A stretch of DNA of 42,376 nt from Zancudomyces culisetae (GCA_001969505.1 LSSK01001017.1:1-42376); one strand, 5' to 3'. Positions 1-11,560 are shown, numbered from the stretch's first letter. The notes: generated by a model not told the origin, from the sequence alone. Numbers and translations: made by a program.

Positions 1-100
1 TTTATATTACATATACTCTTCTATCCCTTTCTTTTTGAATATTTTCTGTTACTAGGTCACATCTAACTCTAATGCTTTTTTCAATTACTGATATTTGTAG

Positions 101-701
101 TTATTTTGATTCGATTGATCGTATATCACAGCCGGGATATCTTCCAACAGATCAGGATGTCTTGAGATCTCGTGTCAAGACAACCGGTATCAATGAAACC
201 CTTTTCAAGGTCGGAGATCTAACTTATAGGATGATTGACGTGGGGGGTCAGCGATCTGAACGAAAGAAGTGGATTCACTGCTTCGAAAATGTTACTGCCA
301 TTATTTTCTTGGTCGCTATGAGTGAATACGACCAGGTTCTTATCGAAGATGAAACGGTTAACCGAATGCAAGAGGCACTAACCCTTTTTGACTCTATCTG
401 CAATTCTCGTTGGTTTGCCAAGACATCTATTATCCTCTTTTTGAACAAGATTGATTTGTTCAAGCTAAAACTCACCAGATCGCCACTTTCGGACTACTTT
501 CCTGATTTTAAAGGTGAAAATGCCTATGAGCCTGCCAGCGAATACATTCTTAAGCGCTTTGTTTCTTTAAACAAGTCTGATACCAAGCAAATTTACACCC
601 ACTTCACTTGTGCCACAGATACCAATCAGATCAAATTTGTTATGGCAGCTGTAAATGATATTATTATCCAAACCAGCTTACGCGATGTTGGCGTGCTTTA
701 A
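101..701 (+). CDS. Heterotrimeric G-protein alpha subunit, 3' exon (5' part outside window)
   Basis: This is the C-terminal 199 residues of a Galpha GTPase, the membrane-tethered switch that relays signals from seven-helix receptors. It contains the switch I region (RVKTTGI), the G3/switch II box [12 protein letters not shown], the G4 box NKID and the G5 box TCATDT in the correct order. The P-loop and helical domain lie upstream of the window. The exon starts at 101, after an acceptor ending TTTGTAG that is preceded by a CTAACTCTAAT branch-point region; base 101 is the last base of a split codon. The protein ends LRDVGVL, so position -4 is Val and not the Cys that pertussis toxin modifies in Gi-type subunits. 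The stop is followed by a pyrimidine-rich 3' flank. Family is certain; the subgroup is not. Confidence 0.96.
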
Positions 702-1658
702 TTTTGCCCCCACTCTCCCTCCCACACCCTCTCTCTCATTTTACTTCTTTTCTTTTTTTCTTTTTTTGTATTAGTAAATTTATTGACTCAACATAGCCTT
801 GATGGTATGTCACCATCCATCCAATCTTCCCAAAAGGAGGGGAAAAAAGAAGAAGAAATGAAAATCAAGATAACAATGTAAGAGGTATATGACTCTTTTT
901 TTTCTCCTTTCTATATATAATGTTCATTTTTAGCTGTTTTCTTTCTTTTTTTAGATCTGACTATCCTATTAGATCTGACTGTCTCTTTATTTGGAATTAT
1001 AATTTTCTCTCCCTTTACTCCTGAAATATACATTATTCACACGAGTTTAGCATCATAAAACAGCAAAGTTAAGTGAAGCATGAATGGTTGTGTTATTGAG
1101 GTTAGTTTAGGTGATTATTATATATGTTGTGATTTCCCTGTCGCTATCGCAGATGTTATTTTTTCTGGGGCTAAGCTTGCTTACAAGTTATGTGGCTTTG
1201 CAATATTTGTCGATACCCTCTCTTTCTGTGAAGAAAGCAGGAAGGATTCTTGGGTTTGTAATAAAAAGCGTAGCCTTGATGTTAAACACCCGTTGAAAGA
1301 GATGCGTTGGAACGTACTTCATTTTATAAAAATAATAGCATCGCGGTACTCTCTATTTCTACTCCAATTTTCAAAACCCTGTACCCCAACTCTAGTAACA
1401 ATTTGAATGAGCGCTTTAATTTTATCTTGCTAATTTTACTAACTCTCTACTTGAACATGTAATGCTCATCTTGCATGGATATGCTGAAGCCCAAAATTAT
1501 AGGCCTTGTGGTGGCACATGTCTTATAAAAACAGTTACTCTTACCCTTTATTAAAAGAAATTATATCCCACCCATTTCTCATGCTCTCAGTAAAAAGAAA
1601 GTCATTAAAAGATATCGCTATAGAAACAAAAATATATGCTTCCTATTAAGATAAAGTT
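702..1658. other. Intergenic region between convergent genes
   Basis: This is the shared 3' space of the Galpha gene and the SDR gene. It is rich in C/T and T runs near 702-770 and 895-960, as in 3' UTR DNA. The motif TTAGATCTGACT occurs twice close together, near 952 and 970. A 108-codon open frame at 1080-1406 starts with ATG but resembles no family and has no splice or domain support, so it is not called. Confidence 0.6.
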
Positions 1659-2528
1659 TTACTTGCGATGGGTCAGGGTTGCAGATGCTTGACCATGTGG
1701 AAATACTGTCATTGTTGCTATTTCCACATGTTTTGGTCGGGAGGTTGAAAAAAGTACCAGTTCTGCAATATCTTGAGCTTTAAGGGGCTCGATCCCGCGG
1801 TATACATCCTTTGCTTTGGCTTCATCCCCCCGAAATCTTACCACTGAAAATTCAGTTTCTACCATACCTGGGTTTATCTCTGTTATTCTGACATCGGTAT
1901 CTATGAGTTCACATCTCAGCGATTGTGTAATAGCTCGAACTGCATGCTTTGAAGCACAGTATATCGATCCATTAGGATATGCATTTTCCCCCGCAATTGA
2001 TCCAATATTAACAATATGGCCTTGTGTTCTTTTTAGCGTCGGAAGTATTGCCTGCGTAACGTATACCAACCCCTTGACATTCGTATCTATCATCGTATCT
2101 ATATCTTCCACCTTTGTGTCTACTAGCTTATCCAATCCGATAACCAATCCTGCATTGTTTACCAGGATGTCTACATTCTTAAAGTCTTTGGGTAAAGCAG
2201 AAACAGCCTTGTCGATTTGCGATTTGTTGCGTACATCCAACTCCGTATATATAACTTTTATGCTCGGGTATTTGCTTTTTATGTCATTGGATATCGCCTC
2301 AAGCCTTTCAGTCCTTCTCCCTGAAATAATCAAATTAGCACCGGCATGTGCATAATTGTATGCGCATGCCTGTCCGATCCCTGAGGTGGCACCTGTTATG
2401 AAAACGTTTTTGTTTCTTAATCTACTATATAGTGAGAAGGTGTCAGTCGAGTAGTGTTTAATTACAGTGTCACATCTAATCTTGTTTATGAATCTTCTTT
2501 GAATTCCTTTCCATAGCATTTCTTGCAT
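1659..2528 (-). CDS. Short-chain dehydrogenase/reductase (YdfG/YMR226C-like 3-hydroxy acid dehydrogenase)
   Basis: This single-exon gene encodes a 289-residue classical SDR that probably oxidises short 3-hydroxy acids such as serine or 3-hydroxypropanoate analogues with NADP. The nucleotide motif TGATSGIG lies at residues 45-52. A double Arg after strand beta-2 (SGRRTERL, 71-72) is typical of NADP use. NNAG is at 124-127, and the catalytic Ser177, Tyr190 and Lys194 form the S..YxxxK set. The C-terminal segment VFPHGQAS resembles the end of the yeast YMR226C/bacterial YdfG group. About 35 extra N-terminal residues, rich in Arg/Lys and lacking acids at first, look like a possible mitochondrial presequence; this is inference. 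ATG at 2528 was chosen, with a second Met three codons later. Confidence 0.92.
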   Translation of the reverse strand: MQEMLWKGIQRRFINKIRCDTVIKHYSTDTFSLYSRLRNKNVFITGATSGIGQACAYNYAHAGANLIISGRRTERLEAISNDIKSKYPSIKVIYTELDVRNKSQIDKAVSALPKDFKNVDILVNNAGLVIGLDKLVDTKVEDIDTMIDTNVKGLVYVTQAILPTLKRTQGHIVNIGSIAGENAYPNGSIYCASKHAVRAITQSLRCELIDTDVRITEINPGMVETEFSVVRFRGDEAKAKDVYRGIEPLKAQDIAELVLFSTSRPKHVEIATMTVFPHGQASATLTHRK

Positions 2529-5445
2529 TTTTTTGGCTAAATCGATTTGTTGTTCTACTCTTTTTGCAATTGTTCAAAGTTACAGGAGTTGCAATAACAA
2601 ATACACAATAATATCGAATTTATGTAACTAAACACAACCCTACTAAATTACCATTAAAAGCATGCAAATCCCCACCAGACTTGATTTTTGAAACAATCTT
2701 TTATTCGGTAATTTGCTGAGATGTATTTCGCAAATTTCACAAGCTTTTGAATCTTTCAAAACCAGAATAGGCGAAAAAAAGAAACTTTGATGTTATAACA
2801 GCTACTAGTGTACAAATTGCAGTATCTGTTTTTTAGTATATTAGTACACTGTAAGTGTACAATACCATCTAAAGTACAGCTGATGGACATATCTATCATT
2901 TAAAATTGCTGACCGATCGCTTGATGATTTAAAAAAGGTCGACATATCAGAACTAAAAGTGCTACCAAACTCTTTCTGCGTTGTAGTCTAAACTCGGCAT
3001 CCACAATAGTATATCATATACCTGAAGTACTAAAAGATTTATCTTTTCGGTGCCTTATTATTTTATTTATGAAGCATAACATCGCAGTAATCTCCAGCAA
3101 ATGAGTGAACGTAAAGAAAAGCATCACTTTGATACCTATAGGCAAAGTGCTACATCTGAAGCCTCCCGATGAATTTTTGGCTTGTGAATTGTTTCTGCGT
3201 TAACTCAAATTCTTTATACAATAACACCATCCATCCTTTTTGTCTTACCATAGTAGTGAAGGCTTAAAAGTAATGTATCTAAAGGCGGATACACATGGGT
3301 GCCTGCATAGTATTCTAATGATACTTTTCTGGTATGGCCGCACCAATTTAAAGTATGTGGAGGGTGTAGGAAGTAGAGGAATGCTAGGGGAAGGGTAAGA
3401 GTCGCTTCAATTGTAGACAGGGGAGCGGAAAAGTGTACATGACGATGAAATGATTATCCTAACCATTAATGCTCGCACCACCCACCAATCTTGTTTTTGT
3501 TATTTTTGCATTTTTTTATGGCAGAAGTGGCTTAACTTTTCTTTTCGAGAAAAAGAGCGGAGGTATTACGAGTGCACGTTCATATGGCTCATTCGAGACA
3601 TCAGATTAAACGCTGGCCAAGCATTTCACCACTTGCGGTGCAAGGGGCGGAAAAATCATGAGGTTTTCATATGTCAACTTTTTTGCTCGGGACGGGATCT
3701 GCTTGTTTCTTGTGCTGGAGCTACCATCTTTGCGAGCCAATAACCGGGCGAGTTGCCCATGTATATACACATCTCAGTCCCCAATAGCACAGGATAGCTA
3801 GTCACTTTGTTGGATAGTGTGCCTAGACCACTTAATTTTTTCTTAATGACGGCAGAAAATGCGGAGCCTGAATTAAATTAAACCAAGATGGATGGTCAGT
3901 AGAGGAATAGCATGTGGTTTTCGGAGAATGAGTACAAGATAAAGTTCATGTGTCTTGTTTGTGATGAAAATCGTGCTCTGCTTGCCCCCTTCCCAATAAT
4001 AAAGGAAAAAAAATAATCTAATTATGCCATTTGCTGAAATCTCATTTACCTCCACACTCTCAATGGGTCTGGTAAACAATTACACAAAGTTTAAGTAAAA
4101 CCTCAGTTATGCAGTACTGTCTCCACCAACGGCTATTGTTTTTTTTACTCGTAACGCTTTACAAATAAAATACAACTCAGCTTTTTCTGCGTTTATACTG
4201 GTGGTTAGAAAATGCATATTACCTTAAAGCAAAAACATGAGTGGTTTGGATAACAACTTGGACAAATTCAGAAAGTTCAGAAAAACACAAACGAACATAC
4301 AATGTATAGTTACTATTTATGAACTCTGGGTTGAACTTGCGACAAATACAGCCTGATCGCTCTGGGAACCAGTTCTCCTCCTCTCCTCCTCTCCTCCTCT
4401 CTTTTCCCTTTTTTTCAAGAAATGGGCCTATACCACAAGTGCTATTTGTTTGATTTTGCAGATTGCATTTCTACCACAAAAATTGCTTTTATTTGCAAAG
4501 ATGTGATTGAAAAGAACATATAATATTGAAAACCTCGTCTGGTTTGCATGCAAAAAGGGAGCTAGAGTTGTTGTTGATTACATAGAACGCTCCAAAACCG
4601 CATAAAATTTTGAAAACTATTGTGCCAACAAAATACTATCTTACATGAAAAGGAGAGGATAAAACATAATCTGTTTTGTAAACACATAGCAAAAGAAGTA
4701 CTACAGCCAAATTGAAAAAGAACCCATTTGAAGTGTCTTCCAATAGTTTGTCAGACTTCAATGCTTTGGTATTTAAAGTACCTAATAGGGCAGGTGGGCT
4801 TGGAGGCCGGGCCTCAACACAAAATATACGTTTCACTAAACAGAGTATGATCTCTCAGATCCAGGTAACCAATGCTATTTGAGACTTTATAGCTTTTATT
4901 TCCAATACGCAAATATTCCTATTTCTTCTCGTATCATTTTTCCCGTTTCAAGGCAAATATACTACAAGTTCAGCTCATTAGTAAATATTTTGTCATCACG
5001 GCCGTCTTCAAGGCGAAAAAAAGAAAAGAGGAAGCAAAATAGAAAAATAGAACGAAACGAAGTTGGAGAATTGAAAAATATATAACTTTATTTGTATAGC
5101 GTACTTTAATCGAGGTTTCTCTAGAAGTACACAGGAAAACAATAGGTTGAAAAAATACAAGAAAATAAAAGGCTGTAACAAACAAAAGGGAAATAAAGTG
5201 CCAGGTCATATGTTATATATCTTTGATTAAGACGCATTAGTTTAGAAGTTCAACAAAAGTACATTTGGTCTTTCCTAATTAGTTATTACTTTTGCCTTTT
5301 TTGCGCCTAAAGAAGTAACAAATACAGAGGAAGAGAATCGAGCTAGATGCGCTTGTAGCTGTCCTTTTTCATCTAAGATAAAGGGAATCCGTATTATGAG
5401 GCGATCGATATATGTAAAAATATTGTATTATAACTCTTTGGCACT
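2529..5445. other. Long intergenic region (2.9 kb) without a recognisable gene
   Basis: This stretch separates two divergently transcribed genes (SDR and LAMMER kinase). It has only short open frames (longest about 97 codons, 3450-3743), none with a recognisable domain. A perfect 7-bp palindrome, GTACACT-GTA-AGTGTAC, sits near 2845-2861. A locally GC-richer island at about 3560-3760 contains small hairpins and is discussed in the findings. A homopyrimidine tract lies at 4373-4416. I found no tRNA, 5S or snRNA signature. Confidence 0.55.
4373..4416. repeat. Homopyrimidine tract with period-8 TCCTCCTC repeat
   Basis: There are 44 uninterrupted pyrimidines on the + strand. The first 28 or so are a period-8 tandem array of TCCTCCTC. 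A long polypurine/polypyrimidine mirror-like tract such as this can form triplex DNA and is prone to length variation. It lies in the intergenic region about 1 kb upstream of the LAMMER kinase. Confidence 0.85.
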
Positions 5446-7611
5446 ATGTTCTCATTAGTAAGTTCAATTTTTAAGAAAAAGAGGAAGGAAAAGCCCGGAT
5501 TAAAGGCAGAGCCGAGAGATAACACAGTATCTCCCATGGAAAGTGTGTCTCACCCCAATCGATTTTATGTAACAAATTCCTCAAGCACAAATACAGATGT
5601 AGAGTATACTAACAACAAAGCAATGAAAAGCGGAAATGATGAAACCTCGCGAAATATTAATTATAAGGAATCGGGTAATGTTTATAGATATAAAGATACC
5701 CATATTGTGAACAAAATAGATGAATATGGTAGTGAAGGTAGTGATACGGTAGATACCTTATCAAGCACTGATAGCGATTTATATCCATTGGATGATAAAG
5801 ATGGCCACGTAATAGTTAGGGAGGGAACAGACTTCACAAAGAGATATTACATAGAGAAACTCTTAGGTCAAGGAACGTTTGGAAGAGTAATGAAGTGCTA
5901 TGATAGAAAATTGAAGCGACACGTTGCAATCAAAGTGATCAGAGCGGTGCAAAAATATAGAGATGCTGCAGAAATCGAAATAAGAGTGTTAAAAACCTTG
6001 GAAAGCTATGATAAGGAAAACAAGTATCAATGTATTAAGCTAGATGGTTGGTTTGACTACAAAAATCACATATGCATGGTTTTCGAACTCTTGGGGCCTA
6101 GTGTATTTGATTTCCTAAAATTCAATTCATTCAGGCCATTTTCAATTAATCAAGTCCAAGAAATAGCAAGGCAGTTACTGAGAAGTGTAGCGTATATGCA
6201 CTGTTTAAACATGATACATACTGATCTGAAGCCCGAAAACATATTGTTAATAAATAGTGACTATGAGACTCTAGAAATAGGCCCAAAAAAAACCATAAAA
6301 ACAAAAATACTCAAGTCCACCAAGGTATCCTTAATAGATTTTGGGAGTACAACATTTGATAACGAATATCACTCAAAAGTGGTATCCACAAGGCATTACA
6401 GGGCACCAGAAATTATACTTGAACATGGCTGGACATTTCCTTGCGATATCTGGTCAATTGGGTGTATAATTGTTGAGCTCTTGGTTGGCGATGCGTTATT
6501 CCAGACGCATGAAAACTTAGAACACCTGGCAATGATGGAAGTTTTGCTTGGACCTATTCCGAAATATATGATATTTAAGACCAAAGATTCAGTGAAGACA
6601 GAGTTTTTCCGGCATGGAATACTAAACTACCCCACTGGAGAAACTAGTCAAAAATCAATGCAAAGGGTGCGACAGATGCTACCACTGGAAAAACTGATTG
6701 ATCCAGGTGCCAGTGTAGTACAGGAGTACTTGTATGATTTACTTGAAAAAATGCTTAGATATGATCCAAACAGACGAATCACTGCGGCTGAAGCATTATG
6801 TCATAAGTTTTTCTCACTAAAAATAGGCCAAGTTTGCGACAAGAGAGACAAGTTCAATAGCCTGTCAAATAAAAACGACTACGAAATCCTAAATAAAGTA
6901 CGGGATAACTACAATAATAGTATTGGTAGTTATAGTTGTAGTAGAAACGTGTATAGCATGGGTCCTATACTAATGCAGAGCGATTTTAGGCTAAAGTCGG
7001 TTAAAAATGACCGAAACCTGCCTGTTGGTGCGATAAATGAATCAACAGAAAATCACGAGCAAGTTCGAGAAATAAACGATAGCAAAGGCTGCGGCAATGA
7101 TAGCAAACTAACAGCAATAGCAAACAAGAACACCGGTTTGGAGGAAAATGAATCTAAGAAGTACGACTTAGTTACTGGCGTTGATAATCTTAGGTTGGTT
7201 GACACATCTGGAGGAGATCCTATATCCAACTTTGACTCTGGCTCAAAACAAGACACTAAAGACGAATGTAAAGTTGCGGATAGTAGTGTTGAAAACGTTA
7301 CAGAGCTTGATTCATTCGATAGTAACAAAACCAGAACAGAGAGGTTTGACTCGGTCGATACGATATATGGAGTTGATTTTGAGGTGGGCCCCTTGGGTGC
7401 AAAAGAAAAAAACAAAGTGAATGATGCTACCATTATTTCTAATTACTGTGATAGTGTCGAAAACCTTACAAAACAAAAGCCCAGGGCCACACAACTGCAA
7501 ATAAACACAAAAAATAGGAGTAACCGCGAAGAGAGTCATAACCAAGACTCAGCAGCAGAAAGCAGTACTGCGGTATTCAACAAGCATGGGATAGAAGGAA
7601 TTTACTTTTAG
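5446..7611 (+). CDS. LAMMER (CLK/Kns1-type) dual-specificity protein kinase
   Basis: This intronless gene encodes a 721-residue kinase of the LAMMER family, which phosphorylates SR-type splicing factors and other Ser/Arg-rich targets and in fungi affects stress responses and flocculation. The kinase domain spans about residues 130-462. It has the glycine loop GQGTFGRV (141-148), the VAIKVIR lysine, the HTDLKPEN catalytic loop (Asp260) with the Thr typical of this family, DFG (298-300) and APE (320-322). The signature EHLAMME is at 359-365, where most members have EHLAMMER; here Val follows. The N-terminal 130 residues are basic at first and then Ser/Asp-rich. About 260 Ser/Asn/Glu-rich residues follow the kinase, a tail longer than usual because LAMMER kinases generally stop soon after the catalytic domain. 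ATG 5446 is the first Met of the open frame. Confidence 0.96.
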   Translation: MFSLVSSIFKKKRKEKPGLKAEPRDNTVSPMESVSHPNRFYVTNSSSTNTDVEYTNNKAMKSGNDETSRNINYKESGNVYRYKDTHIVNKIDEYGSEGSDTVDTLSSTDSDLYPLDDKDGHVIVREGTDFTKRYYIEKLLGQGTFGRVMKCYDRKLKRHVAIKVIRAVQKYRDAAEIEIRVLKTLESYDKENKYQCIKLDGWFDYKNHICMVFELLGPSVFDFLKFNSFRPFSINQVQEIARQLLRSVAYMHCLNMIHTDLKPENILLINSDYETLEIGPKKTIKTKILKSTKVSLIDFGSTTFDNEYHSKVVSTRHYRAPEIILEHGWTFPCDIWSIGCIIVELLVGDALFQTHENLEHLAMMEVLLGPIPKYMIFKTKDSVKTEFFRHGILNYPTGETSQKSMQRVRQMLPLEKLIDPGASVVQEYLYDLLEKMLRYDPNRRITAAEALCHKFFSLKIGQVCDKRDKFNSLSNKNDYEILNKVRDNYNNSIGSYSCSRNVYSMGPILMQSDFRLKSVKNDRNLPVGAINESTENHEQVREINDSKGCGNDSKLTAIANKNTGLEENESKKYDLVTGVDNLRLVDTSGGDPISNFDSGSKQDTKDECKVADSSVENVTELDSFDSNKTRTERFDSVDTIYGVDFEVGPLGAKEKNKVNDATIISNYCDSVENLTKQKPRATQLQINTKNRSNREESHNQDSAAESSTAVFNKHGIEGIYF

Positions 7612-8583
7612 TGCGAAGCAAGTATTATTAAAAAAAATAGTTTAGTATTCTATGAATGTGAGGGTTATCCCTATATATTGTTGTATACATGGTGCGAATA
7701 TGATAAATATATAGATGTGTATTTAGGCTCAGTTATTGTCGTAATTGTTGCATATCTCAACTGCATATCAAGGCTTTAACTTTTTACTGAGTAATTTTAG
7801 AAAGATTTTACAACTCTTGTAACACTGGCCAAAATGCCAATTTATATTGTTTATATTCCTATTTTTTTGTTACGCCTTTTTTGCCTTTCATTTTGTTTTT
7901 TTTTGCCCTTTTTTTTTGTCATGTATCTATTATAATATTAGTGTCTTTACAAGTTTATAAACTATGTATTTAGCAGTACCTTCGTCATGAGCTATTTTTT
8001 ATTCTACTGGTTATATGCAGCATTTTTGTCATACCAACTTGTATCTTTAGTTAAGGGTTTTGCAAAACACAGATCAGATAAAAGCTCGGGTTGCAGTAGG
8101 AGTAAAGATCAGATTGAGTAGAGAGTCGCATTAACCCTCATATGCAAAAAAGGTGTATAATTTATAAGTTATATATGGTTAATGGTTAGTGGTTAATGAT
8201 GAATCTACAGGTAATTTTGTGTCTGTTTCCTATACTGAGGTTTATGTCATCCACATTTGTCTTTGCTGTGTGGTTAAGACAGGCTCATCCTCCAATACTT
8301 CGTAAAAACAAAAAAGCAAAAAAAAAGATGGAAGGTAGTGGGGAAAAGGATAATATCAGAATAAACAGTGCCGATCAGTATGCGGTAGGTGAGGAATGTA
8401 ATACAGTTAGTATCCGAATAAATAGCCAAAGCTCCACTTTTTCCATATTGCATTGGTCTTTGTTATCAATAAATGTGATTTATACGAGACTGTAGTTATT
8501 TTTTTACTAATGAAAATACTCGAATTGCTAAAAGCGATTTTAGGGGAGGAAAAAGAATGTATATCCCAACAAGAAACAAGAAA
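7612..8583. other. Intergenic region between convergent genes
   Basis: This is the 3' space shared by the LAMMER kinase and the SET gene, with several T-rich runs (7862-7920). A 99-codon ATG frame at 8196-8495 has a hydrophobic start and a Lys-rich middle but no recognisable domain, so it is not called. Confidence 0.5.
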
Positions 8584-10458
8584 CTACGTGTCACACTCCC
8601 ATTTAGAACGATTAACCTCAGAACCATAATAGACTAAAAGTTCTTCTCCCGCTTTTATTAACCTAGTGGTAAAGCAAATTATTTGGTTGACAACCATCCC
8701 TTCAAGAAAGCTGATGTTGCAATCGGAAATATTGCCACCTTCATTCATAAAATGGTATGGGCAAAACAAGGGTCCGTTTGGATCAGTAAACGGCAGTCCA
8801 TTGTCGTCAGTGGCATCAAGAACCGTTTTTCGATACATTATCGAGTAACTAGATGCTAATCCTATGTGATCTTTTGCAAGATCATACTCATTCTCATCCA
8901 TTGGAACACCAAAATAAAATCCCAAGGGTACCCCTGCTGGAAGGTCACGAACTGCAAAGAGCCCATTTCCAGCATTTGGAATGTTTGATGCGCTTACTTT
9001 TACTATGTCTTGCCAACAAGAGGGAATAGGTAAACATGCTTTTGGTTCAACAAAGTCTCTCTGGATTTCAGATGCACCATCACCGGGTATTTCAACACCG
9101 TTGTCCACATCAACTAGTAGCGGTAACTCGTTCGCGTCATACTTATTTTTACTCAAAAAGTTTTGAAAAGATACAGGTAAAGATGGGGTTTTGTGTGAAC
9201 CTGTGGATGATAAACCCTTATGCTCTATGTTGAAATCCACTTCGATATCATCGGTATTTCCCGCCGAAACCGCACCTTTATTCGAAATCACCTTTTTATC
9301 CCTCTGCAAATATGACTCAGAATGGGATTCCCCACTCTTTTGTATCCTCACAGAGCATACAGCATTGGTATCAGTTTTAATTAAGTTCAACTCATCTACG
9401 GTACTAACTGCGGTACTTGCATCAAGTTTCCTATTCAAGTATACTCGAATCGACTCTACCTCCTCGGAGCTTCTAATAATATCAATATTTAGTTAGCCTG
9501 AAAACTAGCACGTGGTTATACATCAGTAATTCTAAGACTAGAGAAAAAAAAACAGAAAAGCTATAATCGGCTTACTTGCTTGGTGGCTTATCCTTGAATG
9601 CAAGGGGTATGTTGTCATGATCGCTACCAAAACAGACAGGCCAATCGACCTCAATTAGCGTTTTCATCCATGCGTTGTAGTTTCCAACCGAGCTGTTAAA
9701 GTCACCAGGGCTATACGACAAGGAATACATGTATTGCTTCGAGCCCTCCGGCCTAGTTCTAATAAAATACAAGTCAAGATTGAATGTCAAGACTGAGCTG
9801 GCACTGTTCTGTGGTGTCTATTATATAAATATTATGAAGGGGATAAAATATATTATAAAACAAGACAGGTAAATGTTGCAAAAACACGAATACCAGAGTA
9901 TAAATCAAGATAGCGGATAAGAATTTTGATTTAATTTGTCATATGTATCTAATACTGACTTTAAAATCTCACCTTTCCTGAAAATGCTCTGGTGATTCCC
10001 AGATCACTGCTCATTTTTTTGTCCAACGCGATTGCACGGTCAATTATCTCTTTCCTAGACGCAGTGCTGTTTTCGCTTTTCTTTAGCGCCAAGTAAATCA
10101 AATAGCTTTGATTATACCACCTAGGCCTCTCCTTTCGTTTTGCATATATATTTTCCAGGGTATCGCGTTGTTTAGCGCTCGAATAATCTATTAAGGATTT
10201 TTCTTCTGCACTTTCTTTTGTTTTTTGAATACTATATTCAGCAGTTTTTACCATTACACCACCACTCACTTCTATAACCGCACCCCTTTTTCCAGATACT
10301 TTTTTCTTCTTATTTTTTCCCCTTTTGTCCGGAAGCATCGACAGTTCAAGGTATTCATCAAGATACTCTAACGCAAATTCACCCAGTAAATTTCCACCGT
10401 CTCCTATTATCCTAGTCTCTCGTGTTCTTTTCGATCTTTGTTGTTCCATTCCCAACAT
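8584..10458 (-). CDS. SET-domain protein with a conserved N-terminal module of unknown function
   Basis: Three exons are inferred: 10458-9973, 9817-9576 and 9472-8584. They join in frame (phase 0, then phase 2) to 538 residues. Exon 1 has a basic segment (KRGKNKKKK) and ends with a WYNQSY...ALDKKMSSDLGI region that continues across the splice as SGK-TPQNSAS and then RPEGSKQY. The uniform flow across both junctions and my recollection of similar fungal proteins suggest a conserved domain that I cannot name. The C-terminal SET-like domain spans about residues 400-530: NAGNGLFAV start, HFMNEGGNISDCN centre and GEELLVYYG end. The usual N-H-S-C motif of active SET methyltransferases is replaced by N-E-G-G-N, so lysine methyltransferase activity is uncertain. 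Start: ATG at 10458 (MLGMEQQ). It is divergent from the Coq11-like gene across 1.1 kb. Confidence 0.85.
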
Positions 10459-11560
10459 TCCTATGTCTAAATCCAAGTGCAATTTGTTTTAAAAAGTCAA
10501 AATATAGTGAACATAAAAATATTTACATAGTCGCTAAGCCGCCTTTTGATATTTCAAATACACGCGTTAGTGTCTTTTTCGTTTTTTTTTAAAGCTCCAT
10601 GCCGCGAAGTATTTCCATTAAAAATTGGAAGAAACGCTTCACTTTACACATATGATTGGTTGTACAAAAATTTTTTGCGGATTTTCGCGATTTTGGTTTA
10701 ATTTTCGACAAATGAAATTTAACTTTAGGGTTCAATTTAAACAACATGCTCATTTTCAGATCAGAAAACATAAGTTTGTCCATTTTAGACTCATTATAAC
10801 AGATACAGCCCGCATACAGGGAAGTATTAAACGAGGAAAACACAATCCAGAGAAAGATGGGATGGATCTAATAAACTCAACTATCCACTTATTTTTCTTG
10901 CAAGCAAATCGGGAAACAGACAAAGCATAAGCACTGGAGGAGCAGTTATTGTTTTTTATCTTTGATGTAGTGCATAAATGTGCACATCTAGCACCATTAA
11001 AGTATATGTGGTATACAGCGTATTTACTTAGCCAGGATTTCTTCTAACCCCCAACAAATATCTTTGTGTAAGCATCACAAAAAAAACGAAACCAAATAAA
11101 CTGCATGCCTTGCCATATTTTTAAGTGCATTGCATGTTGATTATTTCTGGTACACTGCATAAAACAATGCATTTATGTGATATATACTTGGTAAATCCAT
11201 CAACAAAAAAAATATAAAAAAATACAGCCCCAGGCCCCCCAGCCGAATTAATATCATGGGTACATGTATACTTGTTTCGGTCTGGCGCACCACTAGTGCA
11301 TATAAAATATAGACTACCAGCCTTCTCTAAACCATCATAGGCTATTCATAGCCTTAACCCATCCCAATGGTCAACGACATTGCTGGCTGTTTAATCAAGC
11401 TAAAAAATAAAAATAAAATAAAATAAAAATCGTGTTAATTTGTTTAATAAACCTATATCTGCAATTTTTTTCATCCTGATAGACAAGAGTTTCGTTTCTT
11501 TACTCATTTTGAAAACTCCGACAAAGTACGCAATAAGAGTGAAAATAAAATAAAACAGAA
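10459..11560. other. Divergent intergenic/promoter region
   Basis: This 1.1-kb space lies between the starts of the SET gene (-) and the Coq11-like gene (+). It contains A/T homopolymer stretches, including a TAAAATAAAATAAAAA-type run near 11400-11430 about 140 bp before the Coq11-like ATG, which could act as a nucleosome-poor promoter element. Open frames of 84 and 101 codons on opposite strands at 10589-10930 mirror each other and have no recognisable domain. Confidence 0.5.

Noticed and set aside
1080-1406. 108-codon plus-strand ATG frame
   Set aside because: It has no recognisable domain, and it lies in a 3' flank-like region with a second overlapping open frame.
7053-7545. Open frames of 79-126 codons in other frames inside the LAMMER kinase tail
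   Set aside because: They are shadows of the Ser/Asn-rich coding sequence; the kinase frame is continuous.
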